Positions 7,363-13,690 of a stretch of DNA of 14,581 nt are shown piece by piece. The position numbers and the translations under genes are program-made. Location of the stretch: the NCBI GenBank assembly GCA_035642125.1, contig DASQSZ010000321.1:1-14581 (forward strand), given 5' to 3'. The stretch comes from CALAED01 sp937891035 (GTDB lineage: Bacteria > Actinomycetota > Actinomycetes > Streptosporangiales > Streptosporangiaceae). The notes under the pieces are model-generated. The model saw only the letters and a program-made list of their open reading frames with translations, had not been told where the DNA came from and made no database searches. Within the stretch, counting starts at the first letter, position 1. Every line of letters starts with the position of its first letter.

Positions 7363-8931
7363 GTGTTTGAGACGAAGCGGCACCGAGCCAAAGTAATCGT
7401 CTATCCGGCGGGTCTGGCCTGGCGGCAGCTGCGCGACGATCCGCGCCGGGCCGGCCGGCTGGCGGTCCGGCTCGCGCTGCGCAACGCACCGGGGCGGCTG
7501 CGGCGGCGCCTGGGCCGGACGCGGCTGGGCGCGCTCACCACGCCGCGGCCACGCGATCCGCGCCGCGAGGCCGTCGACCTGCGCGTCTTGCTCGAGCTTC
7601 GCAGCCCACTCGGCGGGACCCGGCTCGGGAAGACACCCACCGGCGTGTCGCGGTCCCACCGCGAGACGGCTACCGGCGAGCGGCGGCCGGTCGAGACGGT
7701 CACCGGCGAGCGGCGGCCCGGCGAGCGGTTCCCGGTGCTGCATCTGGTGACCAACGCGCTGCCGTGCACGAACGCGGGCTACACCGTGCGCACGCACCAA
7801 ATCGCGCTGGCGCAGCTGGCGGCGGGGCTGCGGCCGCACGTCGTGACCCGCCTCGGCTACCCCCTCGCCCAGGGCGTCGCGGACGCCCGGCCGACGGTGC
7901 GATACGAGGGCGTCGACTACCACCGGCTGATCCCGTGGCTGCCGCCGCGCGACCCGGCAGCGGCCGTGGCGACGGCGGCGGACCGGGCCGGCCGGCTCGT
8001 CACGGCGGTGCGGCCGCGGGTGTTGCACGCGGCGAGCAACCACCTCAACGCCGCGGTCGCCCTGGAGCTGCGCCGTCGGCACGACCTGCCGGTGGTGTAC
8101 GAGGTGCGCGGCTTCCTGGAGGACTCGTGGCTCTCGCGCGCCGCCGCGAACACCCAGGACGCCGAGTTCTACCAGCTCAGCAGAGAGCTGGAGACCCGAT
8201 GCATGGGGGCGGCCGACCACGTCATCACGCTCGGCACGGCGATGCGCGACGAGATCGCCGAACGCGGCATCGACCCCGCGAAGATCACCGTCGTGCCGAA
8301 CGCCGTCGACGAGGCCTTCCTGCAGCCGTTGCCCGACGGCGGCGACCTGCGCACCCAGCTGGGCCTGGGCACCGACCGGGCCGTGGTTGGGCTCACCTCG
8401 TCCTTCTACGGCTACGAGGGCATCGACACGCTGATCGAGGCGGCGGCGCTGCTGCACGACCGCGGCACGCCCGTCCGGATGCTGCTGGTCGGCGACGGCC
8501 CAGAGCGTGGCGCACTGGAACGTCTGGCGGCCGACCGAGGGGTCGACGCCGTGTTCACCGGCCGCGTGCCGATGTCGTCCGTACGTCACTATCACGCCGT
8601 CCTAGACCTTTTTGCCGTTCCCCGCCGGGCCGACCGGGTATGTCAATTGGTGACGCCATTGAAGCCGCTAGAAGCTATGGCCGGAGGAGTCCCAGTAATA
8701 GCAAGTGATGTCAAGGCGCTCCGCGAAATTGTAGAACCTGACGTGTCCGGAGTGTTAACTCTTCCGGAAGACCGCGAAGCCTGGGCGAATTCCATGGAGT
8801 CACTCATTTACAGTCCGGAACGACGCCGGAAGATCGGACAGACGGCCCGGGAGTGGGTTCGGGCGGAGCGCACCTGGCGCGCCGTGACCGCTCGCTGCCT
8901 GACCGCCTATGAGAAGCTCGACCTAGGCTGA
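7363..8931 (+). CDS. GT4-type glycosyltransferase with basic N-terminal extension
   Basis: 522 residues from a GTG at 7363. An in-frame ATG at 7306 would overlap the divergent wecB start and is less likely. Residues 1-124 are an Arg-rich extension with amphipathic stretches and a 10-residue tandem repeat (101-120), possibly a membrane-surface anchor. The GT-B fold follows: 'VLHLVTNALPCTNAGYTVRTHQ' (~126-147) is the typical first strand and Gly-rich loop, then 'VVPNAVDEAFLQPL', 'LVGDGPERGALERLA', 'VFTGRVPMSSVRHYH' and 'TPLKPLEAMAGGVPVIASD' with E437 in the nucleotide-sugar site. The 'VTPLKPLEAMA' form resembles glycosyltransferases of exopolysaccharide/exosortase-type loci. There is no signal peptide or clear membrane span. 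The last ~100 codons are far less GC-rich than the rest and include a TTA (L465). It is the first gene of the rightward unit, 182 bp before wecC. Donor and acceptor are unknown. Confidence 0.88.
   Translation: MFETKRHRAKVIVYPAGLAWRQLRDDPRRAGRLAVRLALRNAPGRLRRRLGRTRLGALTTPRPRDPRREAVDLRVLLELRSPLGGTRLGKTPTGVSRSHRETATGERRPVETVTGERRPGERFPVLHLVTNALPCTNAGYTVRTHQIALAQLAAGLRPHVVTRLGYPLAQGVADARPTVRYEGVDYHRLIPWLPPRDPAAAVATAADRAGRLVTAVRPRVLHAASNHLNAAVALELRRRHDLPVVYEVRGFLEDSWLSRAAANTQDAEFYQLSRELETRCMGAADHVITLGTAMRDEIAERGIDPAKITVVPNAVDEAFLQPLPDGGDLRTQLGLGTDRAVVGLTSSFYGYEGIDTLIEAAALLHDRGTPVRMLLVGDGPERGALERLAADRGVDAVFTGRVPMSSVRHYHAVLDLFAVPRRADRVCQLVTPLKPLEAMAGGVPVIASDVKALREIVEPDVSGVLTLPEDREAWANSMESLIYSPERRRKIGQTAREWVRAERTWRAVTARCLTAYEKLDLG
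7663..7722 (+). repeat. 30-bp tandem repeat (two copies) in the glycosyltransferase gene
   Basis: Two adjacent 30-bp units (7663-7692 and 7693-7722) start with GAGACGG and differ at a few positions. The first six bases of a third unit (GAGCGG) follow at 7723. They encode 'ETATGERRPV' and 'ETVTGERRPG'. A diverged partial relative ('TPTGVSRSH') may precede them. The repeat lies in the basic extension just before the GT-B fold. Confidence 0.75.
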
Positions 8932-8965
8932 CCGGCCCGCCCCGACGCCAGGGTCCGGCCCGGTC
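8930..8965 (+). terminator. Possible hairpin after the glycosyltransferase stop
   Basis: GACCGG at 8930-8935 can pair with CCGGTC at 8960-8965. A nested CCC/GGG pair (8941-8943 with 8951-8953) lies inside. No U-tract follows. It starts at the stop codon and might reduce read-through into wecC, but GC-rich DNA forms such repeats often. Confidence 0.25.
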
Positions 8966-8994
8966 GGCGCGTCGCGAACAGGGGGATCATCAAC

Positions 8995-9030
8995 GAGCGC
9001 CGGGCGTGCGGAGCGCCCCGAGCGCCGGGC
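8995..9030 (+). repeat. 11-bp direct repeat upstream of wecC
   Basis: GAGCGCCGGGC occurs at 8995-9005 and again at 9020-9030, a 25-bp period. It lies in the spacer between the glycosyltransferase and wecC. A paired regulator site is conceivable, but chance in GC-rich sequence is also possible. Confidence 0.35.
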
Positions 9031-9100
9031 AACAAGCGGGGAGCGTTGTGAGCGAACGCGCGGCGAAGCGCCCATCGGGCGCTCAGCGGGAAACAGGGCG

Positions 9101-9107
9101 AAGGGAG
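9101..9107 (+). promoter_or_regulatory. wecC: Ribosome-binding site favouring the TTG start of wecC
   Basis: AAGGGAG stands six bases before the TTG at 9114, the strongest Shine-Dalgarno match in this spacer. The alternative GTG at 9048 has GGGGAG only four bases away and would add 22 charged residues before the Rossmann strand. Confidence 0.55.
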
Positions 9108-9113
9108 CCACCG

Positions 9114-10376
9114 TTGGATCTGGTGGTCATCGGGCTGGGATATGTGGGGCTTCCGCTGGTTCGCGAAGCCTGTCGGGCCGGGCTCCGGGTCGGCGGGCTC
9201 GACCGGGACGCCCGCGTCGTCGCCGGGCTCAAAGCGGGCGTCTCGCACATCGACGACGTGTCCGACGCCGAGGTCGAACACATGCTCGCCGTCGGCTTCG
9301 TGCCGACCAGAGACGAGGCGCTCCTGGACGGCGCGCGGACCGTGGTGATCTGCGTCCCGACCCCGCTGTCCAGCGAGGGCGGGCCCGACCTGACCGCCGT
9401 GCGCGGCGCCAGCAAGGCCGTGGCCAGGCACGTGGGCCCCGGCACCCTCGTTGTGCTGGAGTCGACGACCTATCCGGGCACCACCGAAGAGGTCGTCCGC
9501 CCGGTGCTTGAGACCTCCGGTCTGATCGCCGGCGAGGACTTCCACCTGGCGTTCTCGCCGGAGCGGATCGACCCGGGCAACCCGGTCTACGGGGTGCACA
9601 ACACACCCAAGATCGTCGGGGGGCTCACTCCCGCCTGCGCCTCCGCGGCGGCCGCTTTCTACGGCAAGTTCGTCGAGACGGTCGTGCAGGCCAAGGGCAC
9701 GCGCGAGGCCGAGATGGCCAAGCTGCTCGAAAACACCTACCGGCATGTCAACATCGCCCTGGTCAACGAGATGGCGGTGTTCTGCCACGAGCTGGGCATC
9801 GACCTGTGGGACGCGATCGAGTGCGCCGCGACCAAGCCGTTCGGCTTTCAAGCGTTCCGCCCCGGCCCCGGCGTCGGCGGGCACTGCATCCCGATCGACC
9901 CCAACTACCTGTCGTACAAGGTCCGTTCACTCGGCTACCCGTTCCGGTTCGTCGAGCTGGCCCAAGAGATCAACGACCGGATGCCGCGCTATGTCGTGGA
10001 ACGGGTCCAGCAACTGCTCAACCGCGAAGGCCGGGCGCTCAAAGGCGCGAAGATCCTCATCCTGGGCGTGACCTACAAGGCCGACATCGCCGACCAGCGC
10101 GAGTCGCCCGCCCGCCCGGTGGCGCGCCGGCTGCTGCGGCTCGGCGCCGAGCTCGCCTACCACGACCCGTTCGTCCGGAGCTGGGAGGTGGACGGCATGC
10201 CCGTGGCGCACGCCGGCGACGACGTGCCGGCCGCGCTGCGCACCGCCGACCTGGCGATCGTGCTGGCCGGGCACAGCGCCTACGACACCGAGACGCTCGC
10301 CACGCACGCCCGGTTGGTCTTCGATACGCGTGGCCTTACCAGAAAAATGACCGGCCAGACGATAGAGCTGCTCTGA
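9114..10376 (+). CDS. wecC: UDP-N-acetyl-D-mannosamine dehydrogenase (UDP-sugar dehydrogenase family)
   Basis: 420 residues from a TTG at 9114, the usual WecC length, placing 'LDLVVIGLGYVGLPL' at the N terminus as in most relatives. GTG at 9048 is the alternative start. The enzyme oxidises C6 of UDP-ManNAc to the carboxylate with two NAD+ in the cytoplasm, giving UDP-ManNAcA. Visible features are the NAD-binding GLGYVGLPL loop, 'VPTPL' and 'STTYPGTTEE' in the first Rossmann domain, K203 and N207 in 'AKLLENTYRHVN' and the catalytic C258 in 'GVGGHCIPIDP'. The C-terminal UDP-binding domain contains 'LGVTYKADIADQRESPA'. UDP-GalNAc or UDP-Glc dehydrogenases share this fold, but the wecB gene nearby makes UDP-ManNAc the most likely substrate. 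It follows a GT4-type gene by 182 bp and precedes another by 170 bp, so either spacer could carry its own promoter. Confidence 0.92.
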   Translation: MDLVVIGLGYVGLPLVREACRAGLRVGGLDRDARVVAGLKAGVSHIDDVSDAEVEHMLAVGFVPTRDEALLDGARTVVICVPTPLSSEGGPDLTAVRGASKAVARHVGPGTLVVLESTTYPGTTEEVVRPVLETSGLIAGEDFHLAFSPERIDPGNPVYGVHNTPKIVGGLTPACASAAAAFYGKFVETVVQAKGTREAEMAKLLENTYRHVNIALVNEMAVFCHELGIDLWDAIECAATKPFGFQAFRPGPGVGGHCIPIDPNYLSYKVRSLGYPFRFVELAQEINDRMPRYVVERVQQLLNREGRALKGAKILILGVTYKADIADQRESPARPVARRLLRLGAELAYHDPFVRSWEVDGMPVAHAGDDVPAALRTADLAIVLAGHSAYDTETLATHARLVFDTRGLTRKMTGQTIELL

Positions 10377-10546
10377 ATCGCAGCGAGCCCCGAGTGGCCC
10401 AGGAGCGTACATCTGATGGCCAAGTGGAATTCACCGGCGATTTTTCGGGCCGGAGCAGGATGTCTTTTGGTGTATTATCGCTGTCTTCCGGCGATGCGGA
10501 GGAGGGCAAGGGGCGCTTTCCGCGCATTTCCGGAGAGAGACCAAAT
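10377..10546 (+). other. AT-richer spacer with candidate -10 before the last glycosyltransferase
   Basis: These 170 bases are less GC-rich than their surroundings. TATTAT at 10473-10478 is a good -10 candidate, but I find no convincing -35 at 16-18 bp. GGAG at 10532-10535 within a longer purine run probably serves the ATG at 10547. A 44-codon reading frame fills most of the spacer and is listed separately. Confidence 0.4.
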
Positions 10547-10550
10547 ATGA
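10416..10550 (+). CDS. Possible 44-residue leader peptide coupled to the glycosyltransferase
   Basis: ATG at 10416 is preceded by AGGAG (10401-10405, 10-base gap). The frame ends in a TGA at 10548-10550 that overlaps the downstream ATG as ATGA, a classic coupling signature. The peptide has a short hydrophobic stretch ('GAGCLLVYY') and a basic, Arg-rich second half. Third-position GC is only about half, unlike the genes nearby, so chance is a serious alternative. No homologue is recognised. Confidence 0.2.
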   Translation: MAKWNSPAIFRAGAGCLLVYYRCLPAMRRRARGAFRAFPERDQI

Positions 10551-11791
10551 GAATTTGCGTCTGCACCGTGGTTCACCATCCTGAGGACGCGAGGATTCTG
10601 CACCGGCAGATTCGTGCACTCCTCGACGCGGGCCACGAGGTCACATATATCGCACCGTTTCGCGCCTGCAACGTGACACCGTGGACCAGCGTCACGCCGG
10701 TCGACGTGCCGCGGGCGACGGGCCGGCGCCGGCTGCGCTCACTGCGCGCCGCCCGGGCCGCGCTCACCCGCCACGCCCCGTACGCCGACGTGGTGCTCCT
10801 GCACGACCCGGAGCTGCTGCTCGCCCTTCCGCGCGGCCTGCGCCGCGACCGGCAGGGGCACGCGGGATTCGGCGACCAGACCCATCCGGTCGTCGTCTGG
10901 GACGTCCACGAGGACACGGCCGCCGCGCTGACGGCGAAGGGCTGGCTGCCGCGCCCGCTGCGCCCGCTGCTGCGCCCCTACGTGCGTGGCCTGGAGGCGC
11001 GGGCCGAGCGGCGCTACCGGCTGCTGCTGGCCGAGACCGGCTATCGCGAGCGCTTCACCGGCGACCACCCGGTGGTGCCCAACACCACCTACGTCCCCGA
11101 CGGCGCACCGCCCGCCCCCTGCGACCTGAGGGTCGTCTACATCGGCCATCTGTCGCGCGCGCGCGGCGCCACCGACATGATCGCGCTGGCCCGGGTGCTG
11201 CACGACGAGGGCATCGCCGTCGAGCTGATCGGCGCCGCCGACGCCGACGTCCGCCCCGATCTGCGCGACGCCCAACGCGCCGGCATCCTGCGGTGGTACG
11301 GCTTTGTGCCGAACGACCGGGCGCTGCGCATCGCGGAGGGCGCGCTGGCCGGGTTGGCCCTGCTGCACGACGAACCCAACTACCGCCACTCCATGCCGAC
11401 CAAGGTGGTCGAGTACATGGCGCACGGCGTGCCGGTGATCACGACTCCGGTGCCGCCCGCCGCGGAGATCGTCGGCCCCGCCGGCTGCGGGATCATTGTC
11501 CCGTTCCAAGATCCGGCCGCGGCCCTGCAGGCGGTCCGGCGGCTGCGCGACGATCCCGCCCTGCGGGCCGACATGGGCCGGCGCGGGTACGACACCGCGC
11601 GCGAGCGGTTCCACTGGCCGGCCCACGCCCAGCTGTTCGTGCGCCATCTCGAGTCATGGGCGATCGGGGCGGGCAGGTCGGCCGGCCCAATAGCGGGCCC
11701 GGGGGCCGGTCCGGCCGAGGGTGTCGCCCGCGACGCCCCAAAGCTCACTGTGCCCGCAGGTGAGCGGCGGCCGATCGAGCCAGCCGAGTAG
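10547..11791 (+). CDS. GT4-type glycosyltransferase
   Basis: 414 residues. ATG at 10547 is chosen because the product then begins with the family's typical opening, 'MRICVCTVVHHPEDARILHR'. In-frame upstream codons (for example ATG 10460) add unlikely sequence. The first Rossmann domain (~1-180) includes 'ALLDAGHEVTYIAPF' and 'VVWDVHEDT'. The second (~190-370) has 'VVYIGHLSRARGATDMIALA', 'WYGFVPNDRALRIAEGA' and 'MPTKVVEYMAHGVPVI' with E289 at the nucleotide-sugar site. This matches GT4-like enzymes of polysaccharide loci ('HPPDDARIFHKE' type). No membrane segment is seen. The C-terminal ~33 residues are a Gly/Ala/Pro-rich tail whose codons overlap the convergent gene by 47 bp. It closes the rightward wecC unit and probably transfers a sugar of the ManNAc/ManNAcA glycan, but donor and linkage are unknown. 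Confidence 0.9.
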   Translation: MRICVCTVVHHPEDARILHRQIRALLDAGHEVTYIAPFRACNVTPWTSVTPVDVPRATGRRRLRSLRAARAALTRHAPYADVVLLHDPELLLALPRGLRRDRQGHAGFGDQTHPVVVWDVHEDTAAALTAKGWLPRPLRPLLRPYVRGLEARAERRYRLLLAETGYRERFTGDHPVVPNTTYVPDGAPPAPCDLRVVYIGHLSRARGATDMIALARVLHDEGIAVELIGAADADVRPDLRDAQRAGILRWYGFVPNDRALRIAEGALAGLALLHDEPNYRHSMPTKVVEYMAHGVPVITTPVPPAAEIVGPAGCGIIVPFQDPAAALQAVRRLRDDPALRADMGRRGYDTARERFHWPAHAQLFVRHLESWAIGAGRSAGPIAGPGAGPAEGVARDAPKLTVPAGERRPIEPAE

Positions 11792-13526
11792 CCATCCCCG
11801 GCGACTGAAAGGCGTCGACCGCCAGGATGTAACGGCCGACCCGCACCGCGATGGTGCCCGATGGCAGCCCGAGCTCGTAGGCCTCGTCGCCGATCCCCGG
11901 CACGTCCCTGGCCCGTCCCTGGGCGGCGCGCAGCGCGGCCAGCAGGCCCGCGGCCGCGCCCGGCGTGTCGGCCACCCATTCCACGGTCACCCGCGGGCCC
12001 GCGGCGCTCTGCCCCTGGCCAGGCCCGCGCCCCGGCGGCTCGTACACGCAGCTCACCGCGCGCGACAGCCGGACGCTCCCGACACTGGCGTACTCGCGAT
12101 GGGGCCGGTAGTCCAAGGTGTCCGGCCCGAAGCCGGCGAGATCGCGCTTGTGCAGCAGATCGCAGGCGTCCGGCCAGTCGGCCACGGCCACGCCGCCGAG
12201 CTCGGCCGGGCCGGGGCCGACCGCCGCGCCGCGCAACGCCACCAGCCGCGCCGCGCCGAACGGCCGGGGCGCCGCCTCGGGCACCCCCACGTACAGCAGC
12301 CCACCGCCGGCGCCCAGCCAGGGCCGCAGGACGTCGCGGCGCGAGCCGAGCACCACCGGGGCGGGCACGGTCGTCACCTCTCCGTCGGCCAGGCCGATGA
12401 TGTCGATCCCCGCCGGCAGGAGGTTTTCGGCGAGGGTGGGGCGCAGCGCGTACACCCGGCCGGCGCTGACGGTCACCGCCGCGTACTCTGGCGCCTCGCG
12501 CGACCAGATGGTGCGCCCGGAGCGCAGATCGACGGTCTCGACGCGGCTGCGCTTCGCGCCCGCGGGCCGGTAGACCATGACGAGCCGGTCGCCCTCGGCC
12601 GCCGCGGGGCACATCGTGGCGCACGCGTCGTCGCCGGCGCGGCTCAGCAACTGTTTGCCGTCCCGGTAGACGCGCAGCGCCGTACCGTCGAACACGACCA
12701 CCGCCGTGCCCGCGGCGCCGCGCACGACCACCTCGGGCGGGCCGGCGGCGCCGTAGGAGGCGTCGAGCCGGACCTTCCCGGTCGCCGGGTCGACGGCGAG
12801 CACGCGACTGTGGTCGGCGCAGTCGAGGGCGACCGCGGCCAACGGGTCGCGTCCGTCGGCGCCGTCGGAGGCGTACGCGGCGGCCTCCGGCAGCACGCAC
12901 TCGGCGGGCAGCGTCTTCGTCCACATCCGGCGCCCGGTCTCGGCCGACCTGCCGTGCAGCGTCGTCCGGTCGCCGTCGGTGGTGAGGACCGTGCCGGCGG
13001 CGGCCGGCCACCGCAGCGTCGTCCGGTCGGTCGCGGCCGGCACCGCGCCGCTTTGCCTCCACAACTCCCGCCCGCTCACCACGTCGAAGCCGAGCAGCAG
13101 CCGATCGCCGCGGTTGCCCTCGCGTTCGGCGTAGATGACGATCCGGTCGCCCGTCGCCGCCCAGCCGAGCAGCGACCAGCCGTTGCGGTAGTAGTGCCAG
13201 CGGCCCTGCCCGGTCCGCCCGTCGCGAACGCTCAACCCGTGCCCCGACACGACGATGAGCTGGCCCTGGACGACGGCGTGCGCCACCTGGTCGTACGGCG
13301 GCAGCCCGCTGTGGTGCACCGGCGTCGCCAGTTGCCACGACGTCACCATCGGGCCGGGCGGCGGCCCGAGCGCGGCCAGCGGCGGCGCGGCGGCGCCGGT
13401 CTCGGACCGGTCGACCTGCCACCACTCCGCCCGCAGCACGAAGCGATCGATCAGCACGGCGCCGGCGACGAGCGCGACCAGCGTCGTCAACGTGCCGATG
13501 ATCAGACGCTGCCGGCTGCCGAGCAC
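11745..13526 (-). CDS. Membrane-anchored PQQ-like beta-propeller protein with DUF3558-like C terminus
   Basis: 593 residues. The GTG at 13526 has a perfect AGGAGG five bases upstream. An N-terminal hydrophobic segment (~8-28) after a short basic stretch predicts one membrane span with the rest outside. Residues ~60-430 are repeated blades of a PQQ-like/quinoprotein propeller, each with a strand like 'LSVRDGRTGQGRWHYY', 'LLGFDVVSGRELWRQ', 'VLAVDPATGKV' and 'VETVDLRSGRTIWSR'. Cofactor residues of true PQQ dehydrogenases are not evident, so a binding or scaffold role is likelier. Residues ~450-593 ('DWPDACDLL' with C455, C493 in 'AVSCVYEP', 'VPGIGDEAYELG', 'IAVRVGRYILAVDA') resemble the DUF3558 domain of actinobacterial lipoproteins. 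The two cysteines may form a disulfide. It overlaps the convergent glycosyltransferase by 47 bp and is divergent from helD. Function unknown. Confidence 0.82.
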   Translation of the reverse strand: MLGSRQRLIIGTLTTLVALVAGAVLIDRFVLRAEWWQVDRSETGAAAPPLAALGPPPGPMVTSWQLATPVHHSGLPPYDQVAHAVVQGQLIVVSGHGLSVRDGRTGQGRWHYYRNGWSLLGWAATGDRIVIYAEREGNRGDRLLLGFDVVSGRELWRQSGAVPAATDRTTLRWPAAAGTVLTTDGDRTTLHGRSAETGRRMWTKTLPAECVLPEAAAYASDGADGRDPLAAVALDCADHSRVLAVDPATGKVRLDASYGAAGPPEVVVRGAAGTAVVVFDGTALRVYRDGKQLLSRAGDDACATMCPAAAEGDRLVMVYRPAGAKRSRVETVDLRSGRTIWSREAPEYAAVTVSAGRVYALRPTLAENLLPAGIDIIGLADGEVTTVPAPVVLGSRRDVLRPWLGAGGGLLYVGVPEAAPRPFGAARLVALRGAAVGPGPAELGGVAVADWPDACDLLHKRDLAGFGPDTLDYRPHREYASVGSVRLSRAVSCVYEPPGRGPGQGQSAAGPRVTVEWVADTPGAAAGLLAALRAAQGRARDVPGIGDEAYELGLPSGTIAVRVGRYILAVDAFQSPGMATRLARSAAAHLRAQ

Positions 13527-13575
13527 GAGATCCTCCTCTCGATATAAGCGTTACCCACCATGCCGCGCGCCGCCC

Positions 13576-13587
13576 GGTCGCGCGACC
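13576..13587. promoter_or_regulatory. 12-bp perfect palindrome in the divergent spacer
   Basis: GGTCGCGCGACC is self-complementary and sits between the divergent propeller and helD genes (164-bp spacer). An overlapping GACCC/GGGTC inverted repeat (13584-13588 and 13597-13601) adjoins it. It could be an operator. It could equally be a by-product of CG-rich composition. Confidence 0.25.
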
Positions 13588-13639
13588 CGAAGAGCAGGGT
13601 CCGCGGCCGTGAGATGTACGTCTTTCGCCGATCTCCGCA

Positions 13640-13645
13640 TAAGCT
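13640..13645 (+). promoter_or_regulatory. Candidate -10 element for helD
   Basis: TAAGCT fits TANNNT and would give a leader of roughly 38 bases before the ATG at 13691. No good -35 is visible at the matching distance. TATAAG at 13543-13548 is an alternative with a longer leader. Confidence 0.22.
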
Positions 13646-13690
13646 CACTCATCTGCCGCTCTTTACGGGAGAGGTTTCGAGGAGCCACGC

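Noticed and set aside
7348..8595. A 415-codon minus-strand frame antisense to the GT4 gene
   Set aside because: No motif, Arg/Gln/Val-rich shadow composition. The plus-strand protein is a clear GT-B enzyme.
11721..13547. A 608-codon plus-strand frame antisense to the propeller gene
   Set aside because: Arg/Gly/His-rich translation without domains. The minus-strand frame has AGGAGG, a membrane segment and regular propeller blades.
13527..13690. A rifamycin-associated element upstream of helD
   Set aside because: I looked for the known GC-rich inverted repeat and saw no match. The palindrome present is a different sequence.
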